A DNA stretch of 64,000 nucleotides from Malaya genurostris (Eukaryota > Arthropoda > Insecta > Diptera > Culicidae), in contig NC_080570.1 of the NCBI RefSeq assembly GCF_030247185.1, positions 126,286,650-126,350,649 of the forward strand, read 5' to 3'. The position numbers were made by a program, and so were the translations under genes. The notes under the pieces are model-generated. The model was not told the origin of the DNA. It did not search any database and was given only the letters and a program-made list of their open reading frames with translations. Of the stretch, positions 56,401 through 57,560 are shown piece by piece (within the stretch, counting starts at the first letter, position 1; each line of letters begins with the position of its first letter).

Positions 56401-56949
56401 CGATCGGTTTACATAACAAAATTAAGGGGTGACAAACTCGAGAACGGATTTTGACGAGATAAATTATAAACCATCGCTCATCGACTTACCTATCGCGGTT
56501 TTGGTCCGCACATTACGCGAATACGCCATTGGATGCAGGATGGCCCAGTACCGGTCGACGGAGACGGCCACCAAACAGAAAATCGAGATCGTGCACAGAA
56601 CTATCAACAGCGAGATGGTGAACAGGCAGGCGTACAGATTCCGTGGCAATCCAACCGACGAAAGGACGGCGAACGGTACCCCGAGAAGTCCGACCAGAAA
56701 ATCGGCCGTCGCCAACGATACTATGTAGAAGTTAGTCCGTCTCCGAAGGCGCCGTTCCCGTTTGAACACCACAATCACCATGGCGTTGCCAATGACGGCC
56801 ATCAGCGCGACGAGGCCCTCGAATACCGCATATGTCACGTCCAGTTCGGCATCCTCGGGGATGAAGCGAGTCGTCCCGTTCCAACCGACCACATCCGTGT
56901 CGTTATATTGATAATATCCAATAATTCCGGGGGGATCGATTTCGGTCAT
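10275..56949 (-). CDS. AdoR: Adenosine receptor (class A GPCR), whole gene, four coding exons
   Basis: This is a G-protein-coupled receptor of the plasma membrane. Its expected role, by family, is sensing extracellular adenosine and signalling through cAMP. Joining 56949-56490, 38506-38298, 38234-37709 and 11350-10275 gives 2271 nt, or 756 codons plus stop, and every junction matches in phase. Visible hallmarks are an N-glycosylation site NGTT near residue 24, the TM1 GN at 54-55, the TM2 Asp at 83, Cys 108 and Cys 183 as the probable disulfide, DRY at 132-134, CWIP at 297-300 and NPLLY at 335-339. A tail of about 410 residues is rich in Ser, Asn and Asp. Fly AdoR is, from memory, of similar size with a similarly long tail. 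Family assignment is by recognition, not search. Intron 1 is about 18 kb, intron 2 is 63 bp and intron 3 about 26.4 kb; the two long introns are filled with transposons. Confidence 0.85.
11760..12780. repeat. Degenerate GAATTC/TTCTGAA-rich satellite-like region
   Basis: Two blocks (about 11760-12250 and 12600-12770) consist largely of variations on ATTCAGAA, TTCCAGAATT and AGTTCTGAATTC in both orientations. The space between holds a different module with TTAAGTTTAAGTTTCGTCTT and a TCAGCAG inverted pair (12381-12408), flanked by GGTAATTTGAAGGGGAAAAA and GGTAATTTGATGAGGAAAAA, which suggests an insertion or duplication. No gene seen. Confidence 0.55.
12995..14287 (+). mobile_element. Mariner transposon with intact TIRs and TA target site
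   Basis: Element of 1293 bp. Left end ACACATGGATCAATAAGTCC and right end GGACTTATTGATCCATGTGT are perfect inverted repeats over at least 25 bp, flanked by TA at 12993-12994 and 14288-14289. The length is typical for mariner. A single transposase gene on the plus strand is broken by a frameshift. Confidence 0.92.
13174..14300 (+). pseudogene. Mariner transposase, one frameshift
   Basis: Would cut and paste the element at TA sites using a DDD34D catalytic core. Frame 1 (13174 to about 13475) gives the N-terminal helix-turn-helix half, with EKCYPDSCPSKATICRWFAE. A frame change near 13470-13480 is needed to continue into 13506-14300, which reads KWVPRLLSMEQKQQRVDDSE, then TMDETWIHH, FYQDNAPCHKS and YSPDLAPSDYW. 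All three catalytic Asp are present. The reading runs through the right TIR to a stop at 14298-14300. The frameshift makes this copy inactive unless the reading is a sequence error. A low number of other lesions suggests recent insertion. The closest subgroup looks like irritans. Confidence 0.85.
14300..14790. other. No recognised gene
   Basis: AT-rich spacer between the mariner and stem-loop repeat copy B. Several overlapping short frames exist on both strands; none has a domain. Confidence 0.4.
14794..16075 (+). repeat. Dispersed stem-loop repeat, copy B (plus), with mariner patch
   Basis: Starts at TTGTCGTGAATATGACTTAC and ends CACCCGCCTTTTT. It contains CATTTGACCCATGTCAACAC, the octamer-like AATGCAAATCCG near 15480, the TATA-like block near 15530, stem-loop AGCCGTTCTAATGGCT at 15757-15772 and AAAGAACTA at 15786-15794. 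Part of its 5' portion is replaced by a 115-bp piece of mariner (14826-14941). Confidence 0.7.
14826..14941 (-). mobile_element. Inverted 115-bp patch of mariner coding sequence
   Basis: Read on the minus strand it matches about 13909-14010 of the neighbouring mariner, covering QDNAPCHKSMKTMAKLNELG, with only about two differences over 100 bases. It sits exactly where the stem-loop repeat should read GGGGCGCCTTTTC. Confidence 0.85.
16080..16600. other. Unassigned; possible element end TACAGGGTCCGCCATGTAAC
   Basis: 16120-16140 reads TACAGGGTCCGCCATGTAAC and a T run, which looks like a TA-flanked transposon terminus. I found no partner end and no transposase. Confidence 0.3.
16943..18195 (-). 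repeat. tRNA-derived SINE copy 2 with 10-bp target duplication, split by a TA element
   Basis: On the minus strand the head reads CCCGGGTTGACGGTTCAATG, then TCTTACAAGCCAGC and, after the insertion, TGTTCGAGCCCCGACC (B-box-like) and the body to GCCAAGACTTTGCTT. GAAGTACACA flanks both ends (16933-16942 and 18196-18205). The head resembles a tRNA with A and B boxes, so an internal pol III promoter is likely. The SINE itself is about 210 bp once the 1040-bp insertion is removed. Confidence 0.82.
17097..18136. mobile_element. 1040-bp TA-target DNA element with TCGGCA subterminal repeats
   Basis: The ends are CACACTTAAA and TTTAAGTGTG, flanked by TA on both sides (17095-17096 and 18137-18138). The TIR similarity extends inward about 45 bp, with CTCGGCAAAAAAATGCCGAG on one side and TCGGCATTTTATTATGCCGA on the other. 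CGGCA/TGCCG motifs recur through the outer third of each side. It splits the SINE at GAACA-TA-CGAC. The inner frames (17614-17965) match nothing I know. Probably non-autonomous. Confidence 0.8.
18205..18885. other. Decayed stem-loop repeat piece (18440-18600), otherwise nothing
   Basis: AGACGCCCCATAGTAAAGTA and AAGTCGTATTC near 18553-18578 match the reversed start of the stem-loop repeat. The remainder is AT-rich without recognisable genes. Confidence 0.4.
18888..19585 (-). pseudogene. Mariner transposase fragment, C-terminal two thirds
   Basis: On the minus strand 19585 downwards reads YEHLTTRRLCPKRLLTVDQK, then VDDSEQCLAMFNRNKPKFF. It continues with a degraded first-Asp region, a block equivalent to QDNAPCHKS and a PxSPDLPP-like stretch, ending near 18900. 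It has several stops and frameshifts. The N-terminal domain and both TIRs are missing. Its right edge abuts stem-loop repeat copy C. Confidence 0.75.
19603..20112 (+). repeat. Dispersed stem-loop repeat, copy C: 5' half leading into a histone-like promoter
   Basis: It follows the family consensus from TTGTCGTGAATACGACTTAC to CCAGCCAATCAGAACGCG, then diverges into GCATCCATATAAAAGTTGAG. CCAAT is at 20038-20042 and TATAAAA at 20081-20087, the correct order and about 40 bp apart. The sequence is cut at 20112 by the Jockey element and resumes at 24264. Confidence 0.65.
20215..21372 (+). CDS. Jockey/Juan-like ORF1: nucleic-acid-binding Gag-like protein
   Basis: A 385-residue protein that would coat the element RNA and help target-primed reverse transcription. 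Residues about 115-200 resemble the domain that precedes the zinc knuckles in Jockey-clade proteins (FRDQLYLIHLEKGSITMSQL). Three cysteine knuckles follow: CTNCLNYGHGARNC near 208, CGKCAEPHNTNDC near 227 and CVNCDGDHPSTSKSC near 250. The tail is Lys/Pro-rich. The start is the ATG at 20215 after a short 5' UTR. The stop overlaps the ORF2 start by 11 nt. It shares clear similarity with the minus-strand ORF1 at 32431-33648 but is a distinct family or subfamily. Confidence 0.88.
   Translation: MGKNHHRSEKDPKDAKRLKPSDVQVNDRLLSKNQYADLPVDVEEELQKQEKMPPFYLKGFPPTLRSDFNTLISKGLQATIRLCTEGYKITVPALNHYKGVECYLKQTKAEYFTHDIAANKPMKVVLRGLPDMMEAELKQALSEAGLKPMMVFKMKRHNTDKKFRDQLYLIHLEKGSITMSQLKTIKSLFHIIIEWQKYKPVHRDVTQCTNCLNYGHGARNCHMKSRCGKCAEPHNTNDCLLDDIAVKCVNCDGDHPSTSKSCPKRAEFTKIRQQASRKQSTRKNVPQKDEVNFPRLPPKRDIPNLPPLPRSNPKTSAAGSQKESSSRIPPGWGNNQPQAKDDSGDLFSAEQLIVIFETMTTKLRNCRTRLEQINALGKFIIEYAI
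21362..24034 (+). CDS. Jockey/Juan-like ORF2: endonuclease-reverse transcriptase
   Basis: An 890-residue enzyme that nicks genomic DNA and copies the element RNA at the nick. The N-terminal AP-type endonuclease has VNWNACSLRSK, TETHLKP, GDLNARHELWG near 142 and SDHFPVI near 212. The reverse transcriptase has APGFDNTF, PISLLSALSKLFEK, AILDIEKAFDNVWH, AGVPQGSILGPILY and FADDTAIL near 676. The C-terminal part contains PAIEYAVPVWRGCARTHKLR. The ATG at 21362 overlaps the ORF1 stop, so translation may depend on termination-reinitiation. No stop or frameshift is seen over the whole frame. FADD in place of YADD is shared with the second Jockey element here. Confidence 0.92.
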   Translation: MQYNELVIVNWNACSLRSKTAELSDFLQEKNADIAILTETHLKPEISIFISNYRIHRLDRTTTRGGGVAIAVKRSIQHRLLSAFKLQLIEAIGIEITTTMGPIIIIAAYCPKQTNLRDGTCASLKRDLAMLTRRQNKFIIAGDLNARHELWGNRRQNRNGFVLAEDYEAGQYNIFAPDQPTRLSRSGVHSILDIFISNIAIDSSPVVFYELSSDHFPVILTLGSSPETVPIQPRRNYYRTDWVQFQHIADQLINIDLPLDSPMEIDAALSSFQHSITVARDRTVPVQHMPSSSLQIDSVTKKLIRLRNIYRRQYQRAGILDRKTTYNNLTRIIQERISELRNRNFQQKLREILPHSKPFWSLTKVLKKKPKPIPPLMSPQDAAEGIPLITPVEKANALGQQFVCSHNLGLNIVSPYERAVADSVAEVDQSDSLVPEESRVTANELMAFVKKSKNMKAPGFDNTFNIELKHLSIRSFVFLAKLFNRCWELGYFPSMWKLAKVIPVLKPGKDPSFSKSYRPISLLSALSKLFEKSIQRRILAFADEQDIFLEEQFGFRKGRSTIHQLTRVNNVIQQNKSVSKTTAMAILDIEKAFDNVWHDGLVFKLHRYNFPMYLIKIIKNYLADRAFQVSLNNALSERFTIPAGVPQGSILGPILYNIFTSDIPPLPGGGILSQFADDTAILYKGRVINALKNKLQTGLDALTEYFTSWKIVINAAKTQVILFPHSRSPKLVPSDECRIRFGDEVIQWSDEVIYLGLTFDRHLIFRSHVDKIVQKCSILIRSLYPLICVTSKLCLKNQMAVYKQIIYPAIEYAVPVWRGCARTHKLRLQRIQSKILKMILNLPPWTRTSEVHEMASLDILEQKFEQFCTKFEERCSISEIQIIQNLYVLG
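24264..24529 (+). pseudogene. Histone H1-like gene relic, copy A: short body with intact 3' signals
   Basis: Once the Jockey element is removed, this continues from the CCAAT/TATA block at 20038-20112. 24391-24491 encodes a Lys/Ala-rich tail with KAKTRRKAAKKSSKQ, like the C-terminus of a linker histone. It runs without a stop into the stem-loop, so the original stop is lost. The globular domain is absent. Identification as H1 rests on composition and on the stem-loop that follows; the exact histone is uncertain. Confidence 0.6.
24493..24529 (+). terminator. Histone mRNA 3' stem-loop and downstream element, copy A
   Basis: Stem AGCACT, loop TTTC, stem AGTGCT at 24493-24508: 6-bp stem and 4-base loop, the canonical histone geometry. 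After 12 bases comes AAAGAACTA (24521-24529), fitting a purine-rich U7-binding downstream element. Such signals direct cleavage without polyadenylation. Confidence 0.8.
24530..25938. mobile_element. 1.4-kb TIR element with TA target, copy 1
   Basis: The ends are GGGTAAGGGCTCCCTATTTC and GAAATAGGGAGCCGTTGCCC, flanked by TA at 24528-24529 and 25939-25940. The same flanking sequence occurs empty at 33981-34005 (AAAGAACTAGTTGAATTTT), which proves the insertion and its limits. There is no coding frame, so it is non-autonomous. A second copy, inverted, is at 38693-40087. Confidence 0.9.
25939..26385 (+). repeat. Duplicated spacer downstream of H1-like relic A
   Basis: 25941-26280 matches 33996-34335. 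It contains TTTCCTACCATTTTCCGAGC, ACTAACACATTCAATTACGA twice (near 26030 and 26205) and a short GTCGTGAATTC block like the start of the stem-loop repeat. A further diverged copy of the ACTAACACATTCAATTACG block lies near 58690. Confidence 0.6.
26386..26720 (-). pseudogene. Histone H2A pseudogene
   Basis: H2A is a core nucleosome histone. The minus-strand frame reads SSNRAGLQFPVGG, RKGNYAERVGTGASVYLAAV, EFLAAEVLEFAGNAARDNKK and PRHLQLAIRNVEEL, nearly the whole histone fold. The N-terminal tail (GGTVKGKAK) is in another frame, so there is a small deletion of about 5 nt before SSNRAG. An extra Gly sits in PVGGR. After NVEEL the frame shifts and the docking domain and C-terminal tail are missing. 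It is GC-rich against an AT-rich intron. No stem-loop follows its 3' end. It converges on H1-like relic A, as genes of a histone repeat unit might. Confidence 0.9.
26722..27266. repeat. GAGCTG-rich interspersed repeat, left part
   Basis: It begins near AGAGATGGGCAATTCGCTCC and has blocks TGAATCGATTCACTTTAGTG and AGCTGATCGGATCGGAGCTG. It resumes at 33704 as CGGTATGAGCGCTCTGCTAA. The Jockey element at 27267-33703 lies inside it. The AGAGATGGGCAA end resembles some hAT-like non-autonomous elements, but the other end is unclear. Confidence 0.5.
27385..29689 (+). repeat. Dispersed stem-loop repeat, copy D, with three tandem inner units
   Basis: It has standard ends (TTGTCGTGAATACGACTTAC to CACCCGCC and T run), but the inner part is present as three tandem units of about 545 bp: about 27870-28437, 28438-28983 and 28984-29540. 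Each has a TATA-like GGCTATTTTTATAGCC-type block, GGACCGCCCATTAGTGAAAA, the 16-base stem-loop (28271-28286, 28815-28830, 29370-29385) and AAAGAACTA or GAAGAACTA 13 bases later. ATGCAAAT is at 27993-28000. It lies in the 3' UTR of the Jockey element, on the opposite strand. Confidence 0.75.
29787..32446 (-). CDS. Second Jockey/Juan-like ORF2: endonuclease-reverse transcriptase
   Basis: Open frame of about 880 residues on the minus strand. Endonuclease motifs are LLNWNAQSLGPKK, TETHLKPNIS, GGDFNARHERWGN and SDHYPVVL. Reverse transcriptase motifs are AAGFDNTF, AILDIEKAFDNVWH, AGVPQGSILGPILY and FADDTAIL. The end is HELAFLDTLEQRFEQ and a short tail. The homologous start region (before NWNAQSL) has no ATG: upstream in frame there is only a TGA overlapping ATGATG of ORF1. 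Translation by reinitiation at another codon, or loss of the start, are both possible. Otherwise there are no stops. Much of the RT matches the plus-strand element closely, while the endonuclease is more diverged. Confidence 0.85.
32431..33648 (-). CDS. Second Jockey/Juan-like ORF1: Gag-like zinc-knuckle protein
   Basis: 405 residues, with the ATG at 33648 near the element 5' end. A Gly/Ser/Lys-rich N-terminus is followed by a conserved core (EKLPPFYIQGFPATLRTDLN, YRDQLYLVHFERGSTTISDL). Three knuckles follow: CTNCLKYGHGARNC, CSTCAGKHRTEEC and CANCGGEHHATNKAC. A Pro-rich stretch (NPIPPLSTPPPPPLGG) lies near the C-terminus. The frame ends just before or overlapping ORF2. It is expected to bind the element RNA. 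Confidence 0.87.
   Translation of the reverse strand: MESFHALFASSSVSQVMGKAGSSKGQSSSGAGKRQHDPDAGGDEAAATKRLLGKNKFAGLEVQEIEKKEKLPPFYIQGFPATLRTDLNSLISNGLQATIRMCSNGYKIIVPSRLHYNSVENYVKMMKLEYFTHDIASSKPFKVVLRGLPDMLLEELQKELADNKLKPVAVYKIKRHNQNVKYRDQLYLVHFERGSTTISDLKNIKALFHIMVEWERYKPVHREVTQCTNCLKYGHGARNCHIQSRCSTCAGKHRTEECEPMGEPAIKCANCGGEHHATNKACPQRAEFLKVRKAAMEKKQPKQKQKQMPPKVLDMFFPPLNPIPPLSTPPPPPLGGQQQVPPGFRSYAEVVNQPPTGNQLYSMEQLAFLFTELDKQTRACRTAQEQVSVMMLFYYRHGQLVNKAP
33735..33957 (+). pseudogene. Histone H1-like gene relic, copy B
   Basis: Closely matches copy A from ATCGTCTCACTGTTTCCCGT onward and encodes the same Lys/Ala-rich tail (33858-33957). It carries about 45 extra bases relative to copy A that include ACCAATAG (33806-33813) and TATAAAAT (33819-33826). 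The two copies differ little over the tail, so the duplication is fairly recent or the segment has been kept similar. Confidence 0.6.
33959..33995 (+). terminator. Histone mRNA 3' stem-loop and downstream element, copy B
   Basis: The same AGCACT-TTTC-AGTGCT stem-loop (33959-33974) and AAAGAACTA (33987-33995) as in copy A, with identical 12-base spacing. Here the following sequence is uninterrupted. Confidence 0.8.
33996..34335 (+). repeat. Duplicated spacer downstream of H1-like relic B (empty site)
   Basis: Matches 25941-26280. It continues directly from AAAGAACTAGTTG and so preserves the empty insertion site of the 1.4-kb TIR element. Confidence 0.75.
34336..35082. repeat. Unassigned sequence, then degenerate CCAGATTTTCC repeats (34960-35082)
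   Basis: About 620 bp without recognisable features are followed by roughly ten imperfect repeats of CCAGATTTTYC. These directly precede stem-loop repeat copy E. Confidence 0.5.
35083..35932 (+). repeat. Dispersed stem-loop repeat, copy E (5' truncated)
   Basis: Begins at GCTCGTAGCTCAGTGGTCTG, so the first third is lost. It contains CCAGCCAATCAGAACGCG, TTATGCAAATCCG (35400-35412), the stem-loop at 35606-35621 and AAAGAACTA at 35635-35643. It ends CACCCGCC and T run. Confidence 0.7.
35935..36293 (-). pseudogene. Mariner 5'-end fragment (HTH half)
   Basis: On the minus strand a TIR like ACACATGGGCTGAAAAGTCC starts near 36293, followed by a leader and a start codon near 36150. A decayed N-terminal domain follows, with KQFRVLILHCLL, a KWLEKC-like block with two stops, KRWFADFKRGRRDTDD and ATPEN. 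The catalytic domain is missing. It abuts copy E of the stem-loop repeat. Confidence 0.75.
36300..37640. other. No recognised gene
   Basis: AT-rich intron sequence next to exon 3 with no domains or clear repeats. Confidence 0.45.
37709..38234 (-). CDS. AdoR: AdoR coding exon 3: third intracellular loop, TM6, TM7, start of tail
   Basis: The exon follows a 63-bp intron whose acceptor is a T-rich tract and CAG. It encodes residues 224-398: a Ser/Arg-rich third loop, then TM6 with CWIPLY, a short third extracellular loop with two Cys, and TM7 with NPLLYAYHL. It then runs into helix 8 and the proximal tail. The donor is GTGAGA at 37708-37703. Reading through it meets a stop two codons later, so the splice to exon 4 is needed for a long product. 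One base (G) is left over and completes a GAT codon with exon 4. Confidence 0.87.
38298..38506 (-). CDS. AdoR: AdoR coding exon 2: TM4 to TM5
   Basis: The exon is 209 nt. An acceptor with a pyrimidine-rich tract and CAG precedes 38506. The single base carried over from exon 1 completes a Val codon, and the exon then encodes exactly 70 residues (154-223). TM4 contains SLCWLAG, the second extracellular loop contains Cys 183, and TM5 runs about 194-219. The exon closes in phase 0 at a GTAAGT donor (38297-38292). Confidence 0.88.
38693..40087. mobile_element. 1.4-kb TIR element with TA target, copy 2 (inverted)
   Basis: The ends are GGGCAACGGCTCCCTATTTC and AAATAGGGAGCCCTTACCC, flanked by TA (38691-38692, 40088-40089). 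It is the reverse complement of 24530-25938 over its whole length, 1395 against 1409 bp, with scattered differences. It lies about 190 bp from exon 2. Confidence 0.9.
40090..40910. other. No recognised gene
   Basis: AT-rich; no domain, TIR or tandem structure noticed. Confidence 0.4.
40991..42288 (+). mobile_element. DD37E (ITmD37E-type) Tc1/mariner-superfamily transposon
   Basis: Element of 1298 bp with inverted ends TAAGGAGTGTATCGAAAATA and TATTTTCGATGCACTCCTTA (one mismatch in the first 20), flanked by TA (40989-40990 and 42289-42290). It carries one transposase pseudogene. ITmD37E elements are known from mosquitoes. Confidence 0.88.
41147..42150 (+). pseudogene. DD37E transposase, multiple stops
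   Basis: Starts MSRIEKKVEIKVLDTWLSEK at 41147, with a paired-like helix-turn-helix (VRKLAKRFGIHHASVKTIIN) and GRGRKPG. The first catalytic Asp is in LMDDETYVK, the second in FWPDLASANC and the Glu in LRPIERYWEI. Counting in the sequence gives exactly 37 residues between the second Asp and the Glu, which defines DD37E. Stops occur after TYK, after SDADR and at several later points, with at least one frame change, so it is dead. The true start may instead be the upstream ATG at 41027, but the 41147 start fits the family. Confidence 0.85.
44363..45740. other. No recognised gene
   Basis: AT-rich. A GATGTGATGTGATGCGATGC short repeat sits at 45284-45305. Open frames are short and domainless. Confidence 0.4.
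45740..46300. repeat. Decayed units of the mosquito interspersed repeat
   Basis: Phrases such as TTTCATTTGAATCTAAGTG and GGAACCGAAAATCGGATCCG recur in the units near 46910, 47950 and 49320. Confidence 0.4.
46480..46616. repeat. Compact inverted repeat: arms of about 60 bp, loop of about 10
   Basis: The left arm runs from TTAAAACGAAAATGAAGGAT to GGCGAGAAATTTAA. The right arm runs from TTAAATTTCTCGCC to ATCTTTCATTTTCGTTTTAG. The centre CTAGGCGAGAAATTTAA / TTAAATTTCTCGCCTAG is a perfect 17-bp palindromic stem around ATCTTCTTCA. It would form a stable hairpin RNA from either strand. Confidence 0.85.
47100..47880 (+). repeat. Dispersed stem-loop repeat, partial copy F, hosting a SINE
   Basis: Diverged family sequence: GGTCGATTTAGTCGCAAAGC, TTAAGATTACTTTTTTGCAA, GTGCACTTTTCGC then, after the SINE, TATGCAAATCCGAAATGAG and ATTCACGACATCCAGTTATG to CACCCGTACTTTTT. 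The stem-loop block is not intact here. Another end piece is at 49960-50105. Confidence 0.55.
47371..47540 (+). repeat. tRNA-derived SINE copy 3 with exact target duplication
   Basis: ACTTTTCGC flanks both sides (47362-47370 and 47541-47549). The head ACCCGGGTTGGTGGTTCAAT, TCTTACAAGCCAGTTGG and TGTTCGAGTCCCGGCC is tRNA-like with A- and B-box sequences. The body carries TAGTACTAGCCATGCATTGA and ends GCCAAGACTTTGCTTT. The body is shortened relative to copy 2 (about 45 bp missing). It was inserted into a stem-loop repeat. Confidence 0.88.
47885..51560. other. Intron sequence with decayed repeats, no gene
   Basis: Contains units of the mosquito interspersed repeat (47960-48110, 49300-49450), an AATTCAGAGCCTG / GAACTCAGGATCC patch like the 12-kb satellite region (49560-49620), the end piece of a stem-loop repeat (49960-50105) and repeats with AAGTCGCCATTTTGGATTTT (50310-50330). 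No coding frame is convincing. Confidence 0.4.
51570..51748 (+). pseudogene. Mariner transposase C-terminal scrap
   Basis: Reads HPPYPTDLALSDYHLFSSMA then KDEQFFRRGIREMVER and a stop, matching the third-Asp region and C-terminus of a mariner group different from the two irritans-type copies here. About 60 codons remain. A 29-base near-direct repeat, TTTGACACGATTTGTGTATA and on, occurs on both sides (51357 and 51911). Confidence 0.65.
52051..52122 (+). tRNA. tRNA-like gene or tRNA pseudogene, anticodon position GGA
   Basis: Folds as a cloverleaf: acceptor TTCAGAG with CTCTGAG (one T-G pair), T8 G9, D stem GCG/CGC with AAATGGTAG loop, anticodon stem TATGC/GCATA, loop ACGGAAT, five-base variable region, T stem GCAGG/CCTGT with loop TTCGAGT. 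A TTTTT terminator follows at 52128. Position 33 is C where T is nearly universal, and GGA would be a serine anticodon while serine tRNAs have a long variable arm. It is therefore likely a diverged tRNA pseudogene; the D arm resembles tRNA-Trp. Confidence 0.5.
52699..55918 (+). pseudogene. Irritans-type mariner transposase, split, with catalytic Asp changed to Ala
   Basis: The N-terminal half from the ATG at 52699 reads KEFRVLMKHYFLMKKSAADT, then APGEATIRKWFAKFRTGHMS, ERSGRPKEAV and KERVGHIIHEYLDMRKLCAK before diverging. The C-terminal half reads QCLELLYRNKTDFFRRYITM, MDETWLHHFTPESN, then a TAA after CLKDEI at 55573-55575, and FYQANAPCHKS, PHPPYSPDLGPSDFFLFSD and DRYNRCIASDGNYVE. The family has Asp where Ala stands in QANAPCHKS, so the second catalytic residue is lost as well. 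It is close in sequence to other irritans-group mariners apart from these lesions. Confidence 0.85.
53056..55273 (+). repeat. Microsatellite-rich insertion with internal duplicated blocks
   Basis: Two diverged copies of a GATGACATTTGGTCAATAGA / GGTGACAATTGGTCGATGGA block with GCAGAATGAGAGG (near 53130-53200 and 53840-53900) are each followed by ATT or TTATA arrays and an AGAGC(G/A)TAACT(T/G)ACACT block (53443, 54147). A (TTA/ATT)n array spans 53285-53430, TATTA arrays 53520-53690 and 54200-54370. The 3' part (54900-55245) is non-repetitive and ends in (CATA)n at 55243-55266. The ACAT tail suggests the 3' end of a non-LTR element. Confidence 0.6.
55976..56489. other. No recognised gene
   Basis: Intron sequence between the split mariner and AdoR exon 1. 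No domain or repeat recognised. Confidence 0.4.
56490..56949 (-). CDS. AdoR: AdoR coding exon 1: N-terminus to TM3 and second intracellular loop
   Basis: The exon encodes residues 1-153 plus one base. It starts at the first ATG of an open frame. The N-terminus is short, acidic and without a signal peptide, as is usual in class A receptors. TM1 is about 41-63, TM2 about 74-97 and TM3 about 108-131, ending in VDRYWAI. The exon ends at a consensus donor (minus-strand GTAAGT at 56489-56484), leaving phase 1. The frame runs on only a few codons past this donor before a stop, which supports the splice call. Confidence 0.88.
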
Positions 56950-57560
56950 TGAACTTCTTCAGTTTCTCAGCCAAGCGGCTTGGTTTTTCTTCCTCTTGAT
57001 CGCAAGCACTTATTTTTCGGAGCGACAAAACAAAAAAAAAAAAACAACGCACACACGATATTTTATTTCAATTCAACAGCACAAAACTCGCCGGTCGCCG
57101 AATTAATTATCCTGCATTGATAATGTTATTTATAGACCGTTCGGTTTGGTTTTTTTCTCCGGTCTTCTTCTTTTTCGTCCGACCCCGAACCCCTCACCGC
57201 GTCAGTTAGTTTGCTGTTGCTGCTGTTGCTGCACTCAGTAATGGCTGTATGTTTGTTGTTTTCGAGTTTTTCCGCCTTTCCCGGAGCACGCGTGCCACTG
57301 CCGATGCCGCAGGGGAATATCTGGAGTGCAGTAAACTGGAAAATTTCATTGGTTCGGATCTCAACCGGAGTGTCCGGTAATGACCCATCCGGGGGCTGCG
57401 GGGAAAGTGAATCCTCCCGAAATGGATGATGATGTTTTTTGTTTTGTTTTGTTTTGGATTGACTAGTTCAGGCGTTCAGCAGGACCGTGGGCAGCTGCAA
57501 ATGGGAACGGGAGAAGAAAAAAAAAGGAAAATATTAGATTATTAGTTTTGAGATACTTCA
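56950..57560 (-). promoter_or_regulatory. Probable AdoR 5' UTR / upstream region
   Basis: Sequence immediately upstream of the AdoR ATG. It has short A and T runs and a CTGTTGCTG-type repeat near 57215-57235, and is richer in GC than the intron. I see no clear TATA box and cannot place the transcription start or any non-coding first exon. A GT microsatellite lies at 57578-57592. Confidence 0.35.

Larger units (their letters stand above)
38507..56489 (-). other. AdoR intron 1, about 18 kb
   Basis: Donor GTAAGT after TM3, acceptor CTCCACAG before TM4. Contents include a TIR element, DD37E element, mosquito repeats, SINE, tRNA-like sequence and a split mariner. Confidence 0.85.

Noticed and set aside
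56533..56952. Plus-strand frame of 139 codons
   Set aside because: Antisense of AdoR exon 1 with no domain.
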